Source of the DNA: Methanosarcinales archaeon
GTDB taxonomy: Archaea > Halobacteriota > Methanosarcinia > Methanosarcinales > Methanogasteraceae
DNA length: 7,266 bases
Direction of reading: 5' to 3'
Assembly: GCA_030672605.1 (NCBI GenBank)
Contig: DAOVGE010000003.1
Location: 1 to 7,266, forward strand
Shown here: positions 1 to 5,269 of the stretch, one piece after another
Layout: each line of letters opens with the position of its first letter
Position numbering within the stretch: the stretch's first letter is position 1
The notes under the pieces: generated by a model
The model's database searches: none
Told to the model about the DNA's origin: nothing
What the model saw: only the letters and a program-made list of their open reading frames with translations
Made by a program: the position numbers and the translations under genes

Positions 1-10
1 GTTTATTTAA

Positions 11-77
11 TCTTTGCGCCCTCGCGTCTTTGCGTTCTTATTCTTCAATTCAACGCAAGGACGCAAAGGCGCGAAGG
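11..77. repeat. Imperfect 26-bp inverted repeat (hairpin)
   Basis: The left arm 11-36 (contains GCGTCTTTGCGTT) is complementary to the right arm 52-77 (contains AACGCAAGGACGC) over 26 positions. Read as plus-strand RNA there are two C-A mismatches (positions 21 and 23) and several G-U wobbles, with a 15-nt loop at 37-51. The TTGCG/TCGCG words resemble a dispersed intergenic repeat that I recall from various prokaryotic genomes. That resemblance is from memory and unchecked. The element could be a non-autonomous palindromic repeat or an RNA hairpin. Confidence 0.7.
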
Positions 78-169
78 GTGTCATCTCTATTGTCACGTCT
101 TTCGCGTGTGTCAACACATCACTGACACATTTGCAAAAAAGCTCAGTTTGTGGCAGTGCGAAGTATAAC

Positions 170-227
170 CACAAGATTACACGGATTTCCACGAGAAAGA
201 CTACCACCTTCTTGTGTCAATCTTGTG
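170..227. repeat. Second inverted repeat, CACAAGATT type
   Basis: The left arm CACAAGATTACACGG (170-184) pairs with the right arm at 211-227 (CTTGTGTCAATCTTGTG). The pairing has one bulged base and one mismatch, and the loop is about 26 nt. The words resemble the ACACGGATTACACAGATT family of dispersed intergenic repeats (from memory). A T-run at 235-240 follows on the plus strand, so it could act as a terminator for rightward transcription, although no rightward gene is visible upstream. Confidence 0.55.
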
Positions 228-306
228 AAATCTCGTTTTTTCACCTCAGCTAAACACATACCCGGAAGAAAGCCCTCACCTCACACGCCATGGATGTTGT
301 CCTCCG

Positions 307-440
307 TCACAGCTCGATTGCGCCAACCGCAGCCAGCAGGATCGTCAGAGCCTCGAGTGATGTGACCTGCCCGTCGCCGCACCCGCACACACAACCATCG
401 CCACGAGCGCCACCGCAGCCACCAGCAGCAGGCGGGTCAT
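307..440 (-). pseudogene. Frameshifted relic: signal peptide plus dockerin-like tail
   Basis: An ATG at 440 overlaps the stop of the nucleotidyltransferase-like gene as ATGA. It opens a 31-residue frame (345-440) that begins MTRLLLVAAVALVAMVVCAG, a textbook exported-protein signal sequence, and then runs into a stop. In another frame the same DNA encodes GDGQVTSLEALTILLAAVG, ending at 307-309. That resembles one calcium-binding half of a dockerin repeat (DGxVTSxDALxxLxxA). A one-base loss or two-base gain near 375-385, in a GTGTGTGCGGGTGCGGCG tract, would join the two frames into a secreted peptide of about 44 residues. Either the gene has decayed or a sequencing error splits it. The dockerin assignment is by pattern only. 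The 31-residue frame alone could also be expressed. Confidence 0.45.
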
Positions 441-700
441 GCCGTAGCCTCCACACCCACATCCTCCTTCGCCCTCATTATGGCAATCGGAACATCGAGA
501 TCCATCTCATAGAACATATCAGACAGTCGCATGCCTACGTCCAATCCATCCTTACGCTCATCGATCCCCTCAACATAAACGAGCACATCGAGATCCTCCT
601 CTTCATAAGGTCCAAAATATTCGATATCCTTGATCCTTTCTGCTCCAAATTCCTTCGAAACTTCATCTCTGATTATCTTTATAATTTTTTCTTTGTCCAT
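437..700 (-). CDS. Small nucleotidyltransferase-fold protein, degenerate
   Basis: An 87-residue protein starting at an ATG with a strong Shine-Dalgarno GGAGGG seven bases upstream. The pattern is an N-terminal helix (residues 1-20), then IEYFGPYEEEDLDVLVYVEG (27-46), then a helix and a strand ending MDLDVPIAIM. This matches the layout of minimal nucleotidyltransferase (MNT, Pol-beta superfamily) domains: FGSxxxGxxxxDxDLxV, then helix, then a VDLV-type strand. The acidic D36-x-D38 pair is kept, but the GS of the nucleotide-binding motif reads GP and the spacing to the acidic pair is short. Catalysis is therefore doubtful. Family MNT proteins usually pair with a HEPN protein as toxin-antitoxin modules, and no HEPN gene is visible here. 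The start abuts the stop of the broken gene upstream (TAG-ATG) and the stop overlaps the next start (ATGA), so it sits in an operon. It could instead be an unrelated alpha/beta protein. Confidence 0.6.
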   Translation of the reverse strand: MDKEKIIKIIRDEVSKEFGAERIKDIEYFGPYEEEDLDVLVYVEGIDERKDGLDVGMRLSDMFYEMDLDVPIAIMRAKEDVGVEATA

Positions 701-968
701 CTAAAATCCCTCCACAAGGCTTTTGCGTATGTCAACGACCATTGAAACGTCTGATATTGCAGATCCAATTACGCGGGTATTCTTGATCATAGCAATTCAG
801 CTCCAGAACGCTATTCACCGTAACAACATGATCGCATAAATACCTCATGCACAGCAATCCTAATAGTGTCCGCACCAATCACAGCTTCCACCTCAACTTT
901 GAGAATTGCATGTTAATCCAATAATCGACCACCTGCCCCCGCACCCGGATTGCAATATTCTGACGCAT
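701..968 (-). pseudogene. Small operon gene broken by about three frameshifts
   Basis: Four protein-like segments line up in three frames. Segment A starts at an ATG (968) overlapping the M20 stop as TGATG and reads MRQNIAIRVRGQVVDYWIN before a stop at 879. Segment B (811-912) reads VEVEAVIGADTIRIAVHEV. Segment C (732-848) reads DHVVTVNSVLEL. Segment D (701-790) reads MIKNTRVIGSAISDVS and ends VDIRKSLVEGF, with its TAG directly abutting the next gene's ATG. Joined, they give about 88 residues. The C-to-D shift is confined to roughly 790-803. The coupled start and stop at the ends argue that this was one gene, now decayed or split by sequence errors. The GSAIS...VDI stretch faintly recalls the GxAIxxAVDVAEI helix of Alba-type archaeal nucleic-acid-binding proteins, but the first half does not match, so I assign no function. 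Confidence 0.5.
708..713 (-). promoter_or_regulatory. Shine-Dalgarno for the nucleotidyltransferase-like gene
   Basis: Read on the minus strand the site is GGAGGG, seven bases before the ATG at 700. It lies inside the last codons of the preceding broken reading frame, so translation of the two was probably coupled. It fixes the start codon of the 87-residue protein. Confidence 0.75.
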
Positions 969-2236
969 CATTCGGTCAGGAGCAGCCCCAGAAACCGGGT
1001 ATATCTCACCAGATCCTCGACTCTGATATTCTCATCCTCGGCATGCGCCCGGCTCTCGAGCAACCTTCCGACGCCGTGGCAGCAGACCGGCTGTCCGGTG
1101 ATCTTGATCGCATAAGCGACATCGAGACTGCCCTGCGCACCAGCGAGCTCAATTTTGCGATCGGACACCTCGTTTGCAACTGATAAAACCGCCTCGATCC
1201 ACGGATGGTTGGGGTCAGTGGACATCGGCGGATACCCGATCTCATACGTGAACTCATACTTAGTCTCAGAGTCCGCAGCATTCTCCAACGCCGCTCTGAT
1301 CTCATCGATTGCGCAGTCGAAGCTCTCTTCGGGTATAACCCTGCGATCACCCCGTATGGTACATTTTCCAGGGACTATGTTCTCCTTTACGCCACTCTCA
1401 ATCATCGTGATGTTCAGAACCGGTTTTATGTGCGTCAGACCCATTTTCTCGAAGATCGCAGAGCTTCCCGGAATAGCTGACCGCCTCACCTCAACCTCAC
1501 GCTTTAGCAGGAGCAGCCCCTCCATCAGCGCAACCGATTTTTCGAGCGCATTGACCCCGAGAAAACCGCTTCCGCTGTGATGCGACCTTCCGAGGACATC
1601 GACCCGCCACGTGAGTATCCCGTTTGTGCCGATTACGACATCGTCGCTGTCTCCGTCCATGCAGAGAAAATAATCGCCAGACAGGAGACCGATGTCCGCA
1701 AAATAGCACAGTCCCGAATAGGGTCCAACCTCCTCATCGGTAGTCAATGCGATGTTGAGGTTGTATGCGGGCGTTATACCAAGTTCCCGGATCAGAGAGA
1801 GTGCGGTCAGGAGTGCGGCAACCGCTGCCTTCGAGTCAGCCGAGCCCCGTGCATAGAACCTGCCATCCCTGACCGTGCCGTCAAATGGCGGAACCGTCCA
1901 GCCACCACCATCGCCGCCCCCATCGCCCACAGGAACCACGTCGAGATGCGTGTAGATCACAAGCGTCTGATCAGCGCCGCAATCAAGATACGCGTGCAGA
2001 TTTGCCCTTTTCCCATGCAGTTCCGGATTTTTCATCTTTTGCTTGAACAGATCATCAGGGATGCATATCTTTTCAACGTCGAACCCGAGATCCGAGAACA
2101 TCGGCATCAGGTGATCAACGATCTCTTCGTAGTTGTCGCCGGGAGGCGCAATTGTCGGTATACTCACAAGATCAGTGAGAATGCGCAGCGAACCGCTAGT
2201 TTTTGAGTCGATTATGTCGAGTATTCTGGAATTCAT
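968..2236 (-). CDS. M20-family metallopeptidase/deacylase (ArgE/DapE-like)
   Basis: A 422-residue cytoplasmic zinc hydrolase of the ArgE/DapE/carboxypeptidase-G2 superfamily, which cleaves an amide bond of an N-acyl amino acid or small peptide. The exact substrate cannot be read from the sequence. The metal motifs are complete: THLDVVP (His97, Asp99), ARGSADSK with the bridging Asp134, the catalytic pair TDEE (Glu168, Glu169), a third-site MDGD (Asp194) and the C-terminal RAHAEDE (His398). The lid/dimerisation domain begins near residue 205 and carries SHHSGSG (His219-His220), the usual dimer-interface histidine. Length is normal for the family. I chose the ATG at 2236. The frame is open further upstream, but that extension has no family similarity and would overlap the divergent ABC gene. 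There is no Shine-Dalgarno, and a TATA-like element about 30 bp upstream suggests a leaderless mRNA. It is the first gene of a four-gene leftward operon. A Gly-rich run (residues 106-112) is unusual. Confidence 0.9.
   Translation of the reverse strand: MNSRILDIIDSKTSGSLRILTDLVSIPTIAPPGDNYEEIVDHLMPMFSDLGFDVEKICIPDDLFKQKMKNPELHGKRANLHAYLDCGADQTLVIYTHLDVVPVGDGGGDGGGWTVPPFDGTVRDGRFYARGSADSKAAVAALLTALSLIRELGITPAYNLNIALTTDEEVGPYSGLCYFADIGLLSGDYFLCMDGDSDDVVIGTNGILTWRVDVLGRSHHSGSGFLGVNALEKSVALMEGLLLLKREVEVRRSAIPGSSAIFEKMGLTHIKPVLNITMIESGVKENIVPGKCTIRGDRRVIPEESFDCAIDEIRAALENAADSETKYEFTYEIGYPPMSTDPNHPWIEAVLSVANEVSDRKIELAGAQGSLDVAYAIKITGQPVCCHGVGRLLESRAHAEDENIRVEDLVRYTRFLGLLLTE
1901..1927 (-). repeat. 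Gly/Asp codon repeat inside the M20 gene
   Basis: Residues 104-112 of the M20 protein read GDGGGDGGG. They are encoded by a near-duplicated GGCGATGG-type tract just after the THLDVVP metal motif, where relatives usually have a short loop before W-x-x-P-P-F. It looks like a small in-frame slippage expansion in a surface loop and should not affect the active site. Confidence 0.5.
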
Positions 2237-2260
2237 GGGTATAGATGTGCTGTGCGTGGC

Positions 2261-2272
2261 AATAATAATTTC
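2261..2272 (-). promoter_or_regulatory. TATA-like box for the M20 operon
   Basis: On the minus strand the site reads GAAATTATTATT, centred about 30 bp before the ATG at 2236. That distance matches an archaeal TATA box for a transcript that begins at or next to the start codon, and no Shine-Dalgarno is present between them. Assigned by position and composition only. Confidence 0.4.
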
Positions 2273-2312
2273 TGATCGGGTTGCGGGTTGCGAGAGCCTT
2301 TTCGTTGGACAC

Positions 2313-2325
2313 GAATAATTGAATA
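2313..2325 (+). promoter_or_regulatory. Possible TATA-like element for the ABC operon
   Basis: GAATAATTGAATA is the most AT-rich run on the rightward side of the divergent intergenic region. If used, it would place transcription start near 2345 and leave a leader of roughly 90 nt before the ATG at 2436. This is weakly supported. Confidence 0.25.
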
Positions 2326-2351
2326 CCACGCACCGCGACATAACATTGCCA

Positions 2352-2371
2352 CAAAGCAAAGCAAAGCAAAA
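2352..2371. repeat. CAAAG short tandem repeat
   Basis: Three perfect CAAAG units followed by CAAAA lie in the divergent intergenic region, within the probable leader of the ABC operon. A five-base microsatellite here could vary in length by slippage, but a change would not shift any coding frame. Confidence 0.7.
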
Positions 2372-2426
2372 CAGCCGGAACCAGTGCCGACGAAACCAGT
2401 GATCGATGGCTCTGTTGCAACCGGCA

Positions 2427-2430
2427 GGAG
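2427..2430 (+). promoter_or_regulatory. Shine-Dalgarno setting the ABC ATPase start
   Basis: GGAG ends five bases before the ATG at 2436. This favours that codon over the in-frame ATG at 2406, which has no such site. Confidence 0.6.
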
Positions 2431-2435
2431 ACACC

Positions 2436-3107
2436 ATGACCGAATCAATCATCGAACTGACGCATGTCTGGAAGATCTTTGGAGAGGGGGAGGCAGCCGC
2501 TGTTGCAGTCAAGGATGTGAGCCTGGCGATCAACAAAGGCGAGTTCGTATCGATCATCGGAGCGTCCGGATCCGGCAAATCGACGCTCATGTACCAGATC
2601 GGGATCCTTGACACGCCAACTATGGGGGATATTCACATCAAGCAGAACAAGGTCTCTGCTATGAGTGAGAGCGAACGGGCAAGGGTTCGAAGGGAGGTGC
2701 TCGGATTCGTGTTCCAGCAGTTCAACCTGATACCGACGTTCACAGTGCTCGAGAATGTCGAGATCCCGATGGTGCTCCGAGATGTGGATGTGGACGAGCG
2801 GAAAGAAAAAGCGAAATTGCTTCTTGAATCTCTGGAACTCGGGCACAGACTCAATTATTTTCCGAATCAGCTATCAGGAGGTCAGCAGCAGCGAGTCGCA
2901 ATCGCAAGAGCGCTCGCAAACGATCCCGAGATCATACTCGCGGACGAGCCAACAGGAAACCTCGACACGAAATCCGGAGCCATGGTCTTTGAGATTCTCG
3001 AGGAGTTGCACAATCAGGGAAAGACGGTCGTTCTGATCACGCATGATCAGAATCTTGCCGAGAAGACGGAGCGGACGATCAGGATGCTGGACGGAGAGGT
3101 AGTTTAA
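2436..3107 (+). CDS. ABC transporter ATP-binding protein, MacB/LolD type
   Basis: A 223-residue ATPase with every hallmark intact: Walker A GASGSGKST (42-50), Q-loop VFQQFNLIP (92-100), signature LSGGQQQR (146-153), Walker B IILADEP (166-172), D-loop GNLD and H-loop THD (202-204). The QQFNLIPTFTVLENVE and LADEPTGNLD wording is typical of the LolD/MacB/FtsE-type subfamily, whose partners are FtsX/MacB-type permeases used in lipoprotein, peptide or macrolide export, or in mechanotransmission. The start is ATG 2436, with GGAG at 2427-2430. An upstream in-frame ATG at 2406 lacks a ribosome site and adds a non-conserved MALLQPAGDT. The next gene begins two bases after the stop. No permease is visible, so the partner must lie elsewhere or has been lost. 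It lies divergent to the M20 operon. Confidence 0.92.
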   Translation: MTESIIELTHVWKIFGEGEAAAVAVKDVSLAINKGEFVSIIGASGSGKSTLMYQIGILDTPTMGDIHIKQNKVSAMSESERARVRREVLGFVFQQFNLIPTFTVLENVEIPMVLRDVDVDERKEKAKLLLESLELGHRLNYFPNQLSGGQQQRVAIARALANDPEIILADEPTGNLDTKSGAMVFEILEELHNQGKTVVLITHDQNLAEKTERTIRMLDGEVV

Positions 3108-3109
3108 GC

Positions 3110-4654
3110 ATGCCTGCATCAGAGAAATCCCAAGATCACCTGAAAACACCGAAAACACGGACCCTGCCAGCCATACCAACCCCATTGTTACCCCTGCTAC
3201 TCTCACTACTCTTGCTACTCTCACTACTCCTGCTGCCACTCTCGCTTCTTCCCGATCACGCATGCGCCACAACCGAGATCACGGTACACCGCGCAGACTA
3301 CAACGGCTGTGTGCTGCTGATAATTGATGGTCTCGGCTCATCGTACTGCTATCCTGAATTCACTCCGCACGCACTCGACAATTCGACGCTCGAAAAGGCA
3401 GACTGCACGAATCTCCTCACAATCGCCGGAGGTGGCATGCGCGTAATCGATGTGCGTGCCCCGGTGACGAGCACGCATCCGGGACACTCGGTGATTGTGA
3501 CCGGGTGTGTGGACGCAAAGCCCCCTGCAGTCGCTTGCAGGAGAACGATCTTTGATATCGCACACGAGAATGGGTATTTCTGTGTGGGAGTAATGGAGAA
3601 CGGAGATTTCGAGGAGATGTGCGCTGAACTTGATATAATTCTGCATGTCAGGAAGAACTCGATCACAAATCCTGGAATCGCAATCGACGCTCACCCTTAC
3701 GGGAATGAAGATCTTTCAAACGATATCAATGATCTTATGGCTGAATGGAGCAATATCACAGAGTATCTCGGAGATAAGGACGGCGTTGAGCGATATGTCG
3801 CATACAACCGGTGGGCGATCGATGTGTCGGATGCAATCGCCCGGAATCTCTGCGAGAGCCATGTCCCGTTCATCATGATAATCAATGTCGGAGCCGTAGA
3901 TTCAGCCGGGCACCACCTCGGCGCATCCGGATACCCACGGGTGATCGACGGCACGGACAATGCGATCCGCGGGCTGTATCAGCGATGCGCAGGTAACGAT
4001 CTGCTGTTTGTGCTGACCGCGGATCATGGAATGGGATTTGCGACCAACAGCGCGGCTCATGGCGGGCATGCATCGGATAAGTACGCTAAATATCCGGAAA
4101 GCCAGAGGATACCACTCGTATTCAGTGGCATTGGAGTCGCAGAGGGCACAATCGCAACAGCGGGGCAGGAAGACATCGCACCGACGCTGCTCTGCCAGAT
4201 GGGATTGCCCACTTCAGATACCCTTTGCGATGGAAATGCGCTGCCAGTGGGAAGATATGCGGATTTGCGAGTGTTGACAGGGTCCGGGGAGGATGTGGCG
4301 GATGTTGAGGTGCGTGGCTGCGGAGACATCGTTGAGGGAACCTCAGATTCCGAATTTATATTCAGAGGTCTAAATAGGGGGTACAACTACACGATCAAGG
4401 TCACAAGGAATGGAAAGGCTGATGAGTACGAGTTGTTTCTCGATTCTGATTACGTTGTCGATTGTTCTGCGGCAGGGGATTTTTTGGTAGCTCCGGATGT
4501 GCCAGAGAGTCGGAAGCGGGGAGAACAGGCGGAATCGGCGGGACTGGCTTTCTGGCAGGAGGATGCATGGACAAAAGTGCTCCGGATCGCGGTGCCGATT
4601 GTCATCATAAATCTCGTCGGAATATTTTTGATTGTGAGAATTATGAGGGAGTGA
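3110..4654 (+). CDS. Exported alkaline-phosphatase-superfamily phosphoesterase, membrane-anchored
   Basis: A 514-residue protein. Residues 25-52 are a long Leu-rich hydrophobic stretch ending ACA, likely a signal peptide or anchor. The catalytic domain follows (about 66-375) with alkaline phosphatase/nucleotide pyrophosphatase-type metal sites: LLIIDGLG (Asp73), PVTSTHPGH (probable nucleophile Thr120), VDSAGHH (Asp264, His268), TADHGM (Asp305, His306) and HGGH (His320). The motif DIAPTLLCQMGLP is the usual superfamily end. Residues about 385-455 look like a small beta-sandwich module of the carboxypeptidase-regulatory kind (weak call). A final transmembrane helix (489-510) ends in RIMRE, leaving the enzyme outside and anchored at the C terminus. 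All catalytic positions are present, so a hydrolase of phosphomono- or diesters, or a phosphotransferase, is expected; the substrate is unknown. It starts two bases after the ABC ATPase gene, with a GGAGAGG site inside that gene, so the two are co-transcribed. Confidence 0.85.
   Translation: MPASEKSQDHLKTPKTRTLPAIPTPLLPLLLSLLLLLSLLLLPLSLLPDHACATTEITVHRADYNGCVLLIIDGLGSSYCYPEFTPHALDNSTLEKADCTNLLTIAGGGMRVIDVRAPVTSTHPGHSVIVTGCVDAKPPAVACRRTIFDIAHENGYFCVGVMENGDFEEMCAELDIILHVRKNSITNPGIAIDAHPYGNEDLSNDINDLMAEWSNITEYLGDKDGVERYVAYNRWAIDVSDAIARNLCESHVPFIMIINVGAVDSAGHHLGASGYPRVIDGTDNAIRGLYQRCAGNDLLFVLTADHGMGFATNSAAHGGHASDKYAKYPESQRIPLVFSGIGVAEGTIATAGQEDIAPTLLCQMGLPTSDTLCDGNALPVGRYADLRVLTGSGEDVADVEVRGCGDIVEGTSDSEFIFRGLNRGYNYTIKVTRNGKADEYELFLDSDYVVDCSAAGDFLVAPDVPESRKRGEQAESAGLAFWQEDAWTKVLRIAVPIVIINLVGIFLIVRIMRE
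3194..3229 (+). repeat. 18-bp tandem repeat encoding the signal sequence
   Basis: Two 18-bp units, CTGCTACTCTCACTACTC and a copy with one mismatch, lie in tandem, followed by a decayed third. Each adds six residues (LLLSLL) to the hydrophobic core of the exported phosphatase. Because the unit is a multiple of three, copy-number change would lengthen or shorten the hydrophobic segment without a frameshift. Confidence 0.8.
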
Positions 4655-4725
4655 TGGTGGCTGATCGGTTGTTGCCGCTGCTCTGTGGGCTGATTGGGGA
4701 TTGTGGATGTTGCAGACGGTCATGA
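4654..4725 (+). CDS. 23-codon ORF coupled to the phosphatase stop
   Basis: The phosphatase stop and this ATG overlap as TGATG, with GAGGG four bases upstream. The reading is MVADRLLPLLCGLIGDCGCC then RRS. It is short and Cys/Leu-rich. It could be a small membrane peptide, the surviving start of a gene cut off when the adjacent island arrived, or chance. It ends eight bases before the detached egsA fragment. I do not recognise it. Confidence 0.3.
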   Translation: MVADRLLPLLCGLIGDCGCCRRS

Positions 4726-4732
4726 GTTATGA

Positions 4733-4849
4733 ACTAACCAACGACCCCTGTAATCCTCGCCACATTCTCTGCTGCTCCCGATTAAGCCCGGCTCCGAGAA
4801 TTGTGTAGCGCTCGGGACGCACCGCATGCACATGAACGAGCGCATAGAT
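4733..4849 (-). pseudogene. Detached, frameshifted 3' end of egsA
   Basis: The last ~39 codons of egsA are repeated here on the same strand as the intact gene. The segment runs from the base after the stop codon (CTA at 4734-4736 on the plus strand) up to about 4849, with eight substitutions and one missing base compared with 6167-6284 (about 92% identity). The missing A in a GAA codon would shift the frame, so it cannot encode the normal C terminus. Most differences are synonymous (CAC/CAT, ACG/ACA, AGA/AGG, ACT/ACA, GGA/GGG). Three change residues: Ala to Val, Glu to Ala and, at the edge, Asp to Tyr. No upstream part of egsA is attached. It is the far-side remnant of the duplication that brackets the three-gene cassette. 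Confidence 0.88.
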
Positions 4850-4878
4850 GACATATCAACCATCTGAGGTATCGACAG

Positions 4879-4897
4879 TTTAATTACTGCATATAAA
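4879..4897 (+). promoter_or_regulatory. Candidate archaeal promoter of the cassette
   Basis: Two TATA-like words lie here: TTTAATTA (4879-4886) and ATATAAA (4891-4897). The first would start RNA near 4909 and keep the GAGG at 4911-4914 in a short leader. The second would start it at about 4921, giving an essentially leaderless transcript. It lies just inside the left repeat, so the cassette appears to carry its own promoter. Confidence 0.5.
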
Positions 4898-4922
4898 CAT
4901 ATCTCCAATCGAGGACTTTGAA

Positions 4923-5246
4923 ATGACTATGACAATTATATTACCCGATGGCGAAGAAGTCGAACCGGCGATAAAGAAGATAGATGCTCCGGAGTACAAG
5001 CAATTTTATACAACAGGGGCATTCGGAGGCGTTTTTGGAATATATGATCTCCGGATATTTTTTTATAAAGAGGATATAGTAGAGGATGACGACAGACTGG
5101 TTCTGGAGCGAGAAGTGCAAACATCGGTTGTAATGTCATTAGCTTCTGCAAAACAGTTTTCAAATTGGTTGAATGAATCGATCTCTAATTGGGAAAAAGA
5201 GCATGGAACAATTTATATCGGTGAACAGGAATCTAAAAACGATTGA
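4923..5246 (+). CDS. DUF3467-like protein
   Basis: A 107-residue acidic soluble protein with no signal peptide or membrane segment. The order APEYKQFY (22-29), YDLRIFFY (41-48), then VQTSVVMSLASAKQFSNWL (65-83) and an amphipathic helix ending NWEKEHG follows DUF3467 (Y-x-N-x-x-x-V, F-x-L-D-F, then R-V-V-M-S-P-x-x-A-K-x-L...L-x-x-N-I-x-x-Y-E). DUF3467 has no established function that I know of. The start is ATG 4923 with GAGG eight bases upstream; an ATG two codons later is an alternative. It is the first gene of the cassette, 23 bases ahead of the next. Base composition is AT-richer than egsA or the phosphatase. Whether it works with the PIN nuclease is inferred only from co-location. Confidence 0.7.
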   Translation: MTMTIILPDGEEVEPAIKKIDAPEYKQFYTTGAFGGVFGIYDLRIFFYKEDIVEDDDRLVLEREVQTSVVMSLASAKQFSNWLNESISNWEKEHGTIYIGEQESKND

Positions 5247-5256
5247 CAACACTCGC

Positions 5257-5262
5257 AGGAGG
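5257..5262 (+). promoter_or_regulatory. Strong Shine-Dalgarno for the 145-residue gene
   Basis: A perfect AGGAGG ends seven bases before the ATG at 5270, the strongest ribosome site on the plus strand here. It implies that the middle gene is translated more strongly than its neighbours, as expected if it must be in excess of a toxin. Confidence 0.75.
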
Positions 5263-5269
5263 ATTTTAA

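Larger units (their letters stand above)
1..306. other. Gene-free stretch with two inverted repeats
   Basis: I see no convincing coding region here. The short open frames on either strand have no ribosome binding site and no recognisable protein pattern. The stretch holds two imperfect inverted repeats (11-77 and 170-227). It follows the 3' end of the leftward operon that ends near 307, so it may serve as the transcript end or an intergenic spacer. I see no clear T-tract after either hairpin on the minus strand. On the plus strand a T-run at about 235-240 follows the second hairpin. Confidence 0.6.

Noticed and set aside
290..745. 151-residue rightward open frame
   Set aside because: It is antisense to the nucleotidyltransferase-like gene, has low-complexity Pro/His composition and no ribosome site.
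1577..2206. 209-residue rightward open frame
   Set aside because: It lies antisense to the M20 gene, whose motifs are complete, and shows Arg/Cys-rich shadow composition.
2406..2435. Upstream ATG for the ABC ATPase
   Set aside because: There is no Shine-Dalgarno before it, while GGAG precedes the ATG at 2436. The added residues are not typical of the family.
2237..2614. N-terminal extension of the M20 frame to 548 residues
   Set aside because: The extra 126 residues overlap the divergent ABC gene and have no family similarity. The M20 domain begins naturally at the ATG at 2236, which has a TATA-like element at the right distance.
3194..3240. CRISPR-like or regulatory tandem repeat
   Set aside because: There are only two 18-bp units with no spacers. 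They are in frame and encode the hydrophobic core of the signal sequence.
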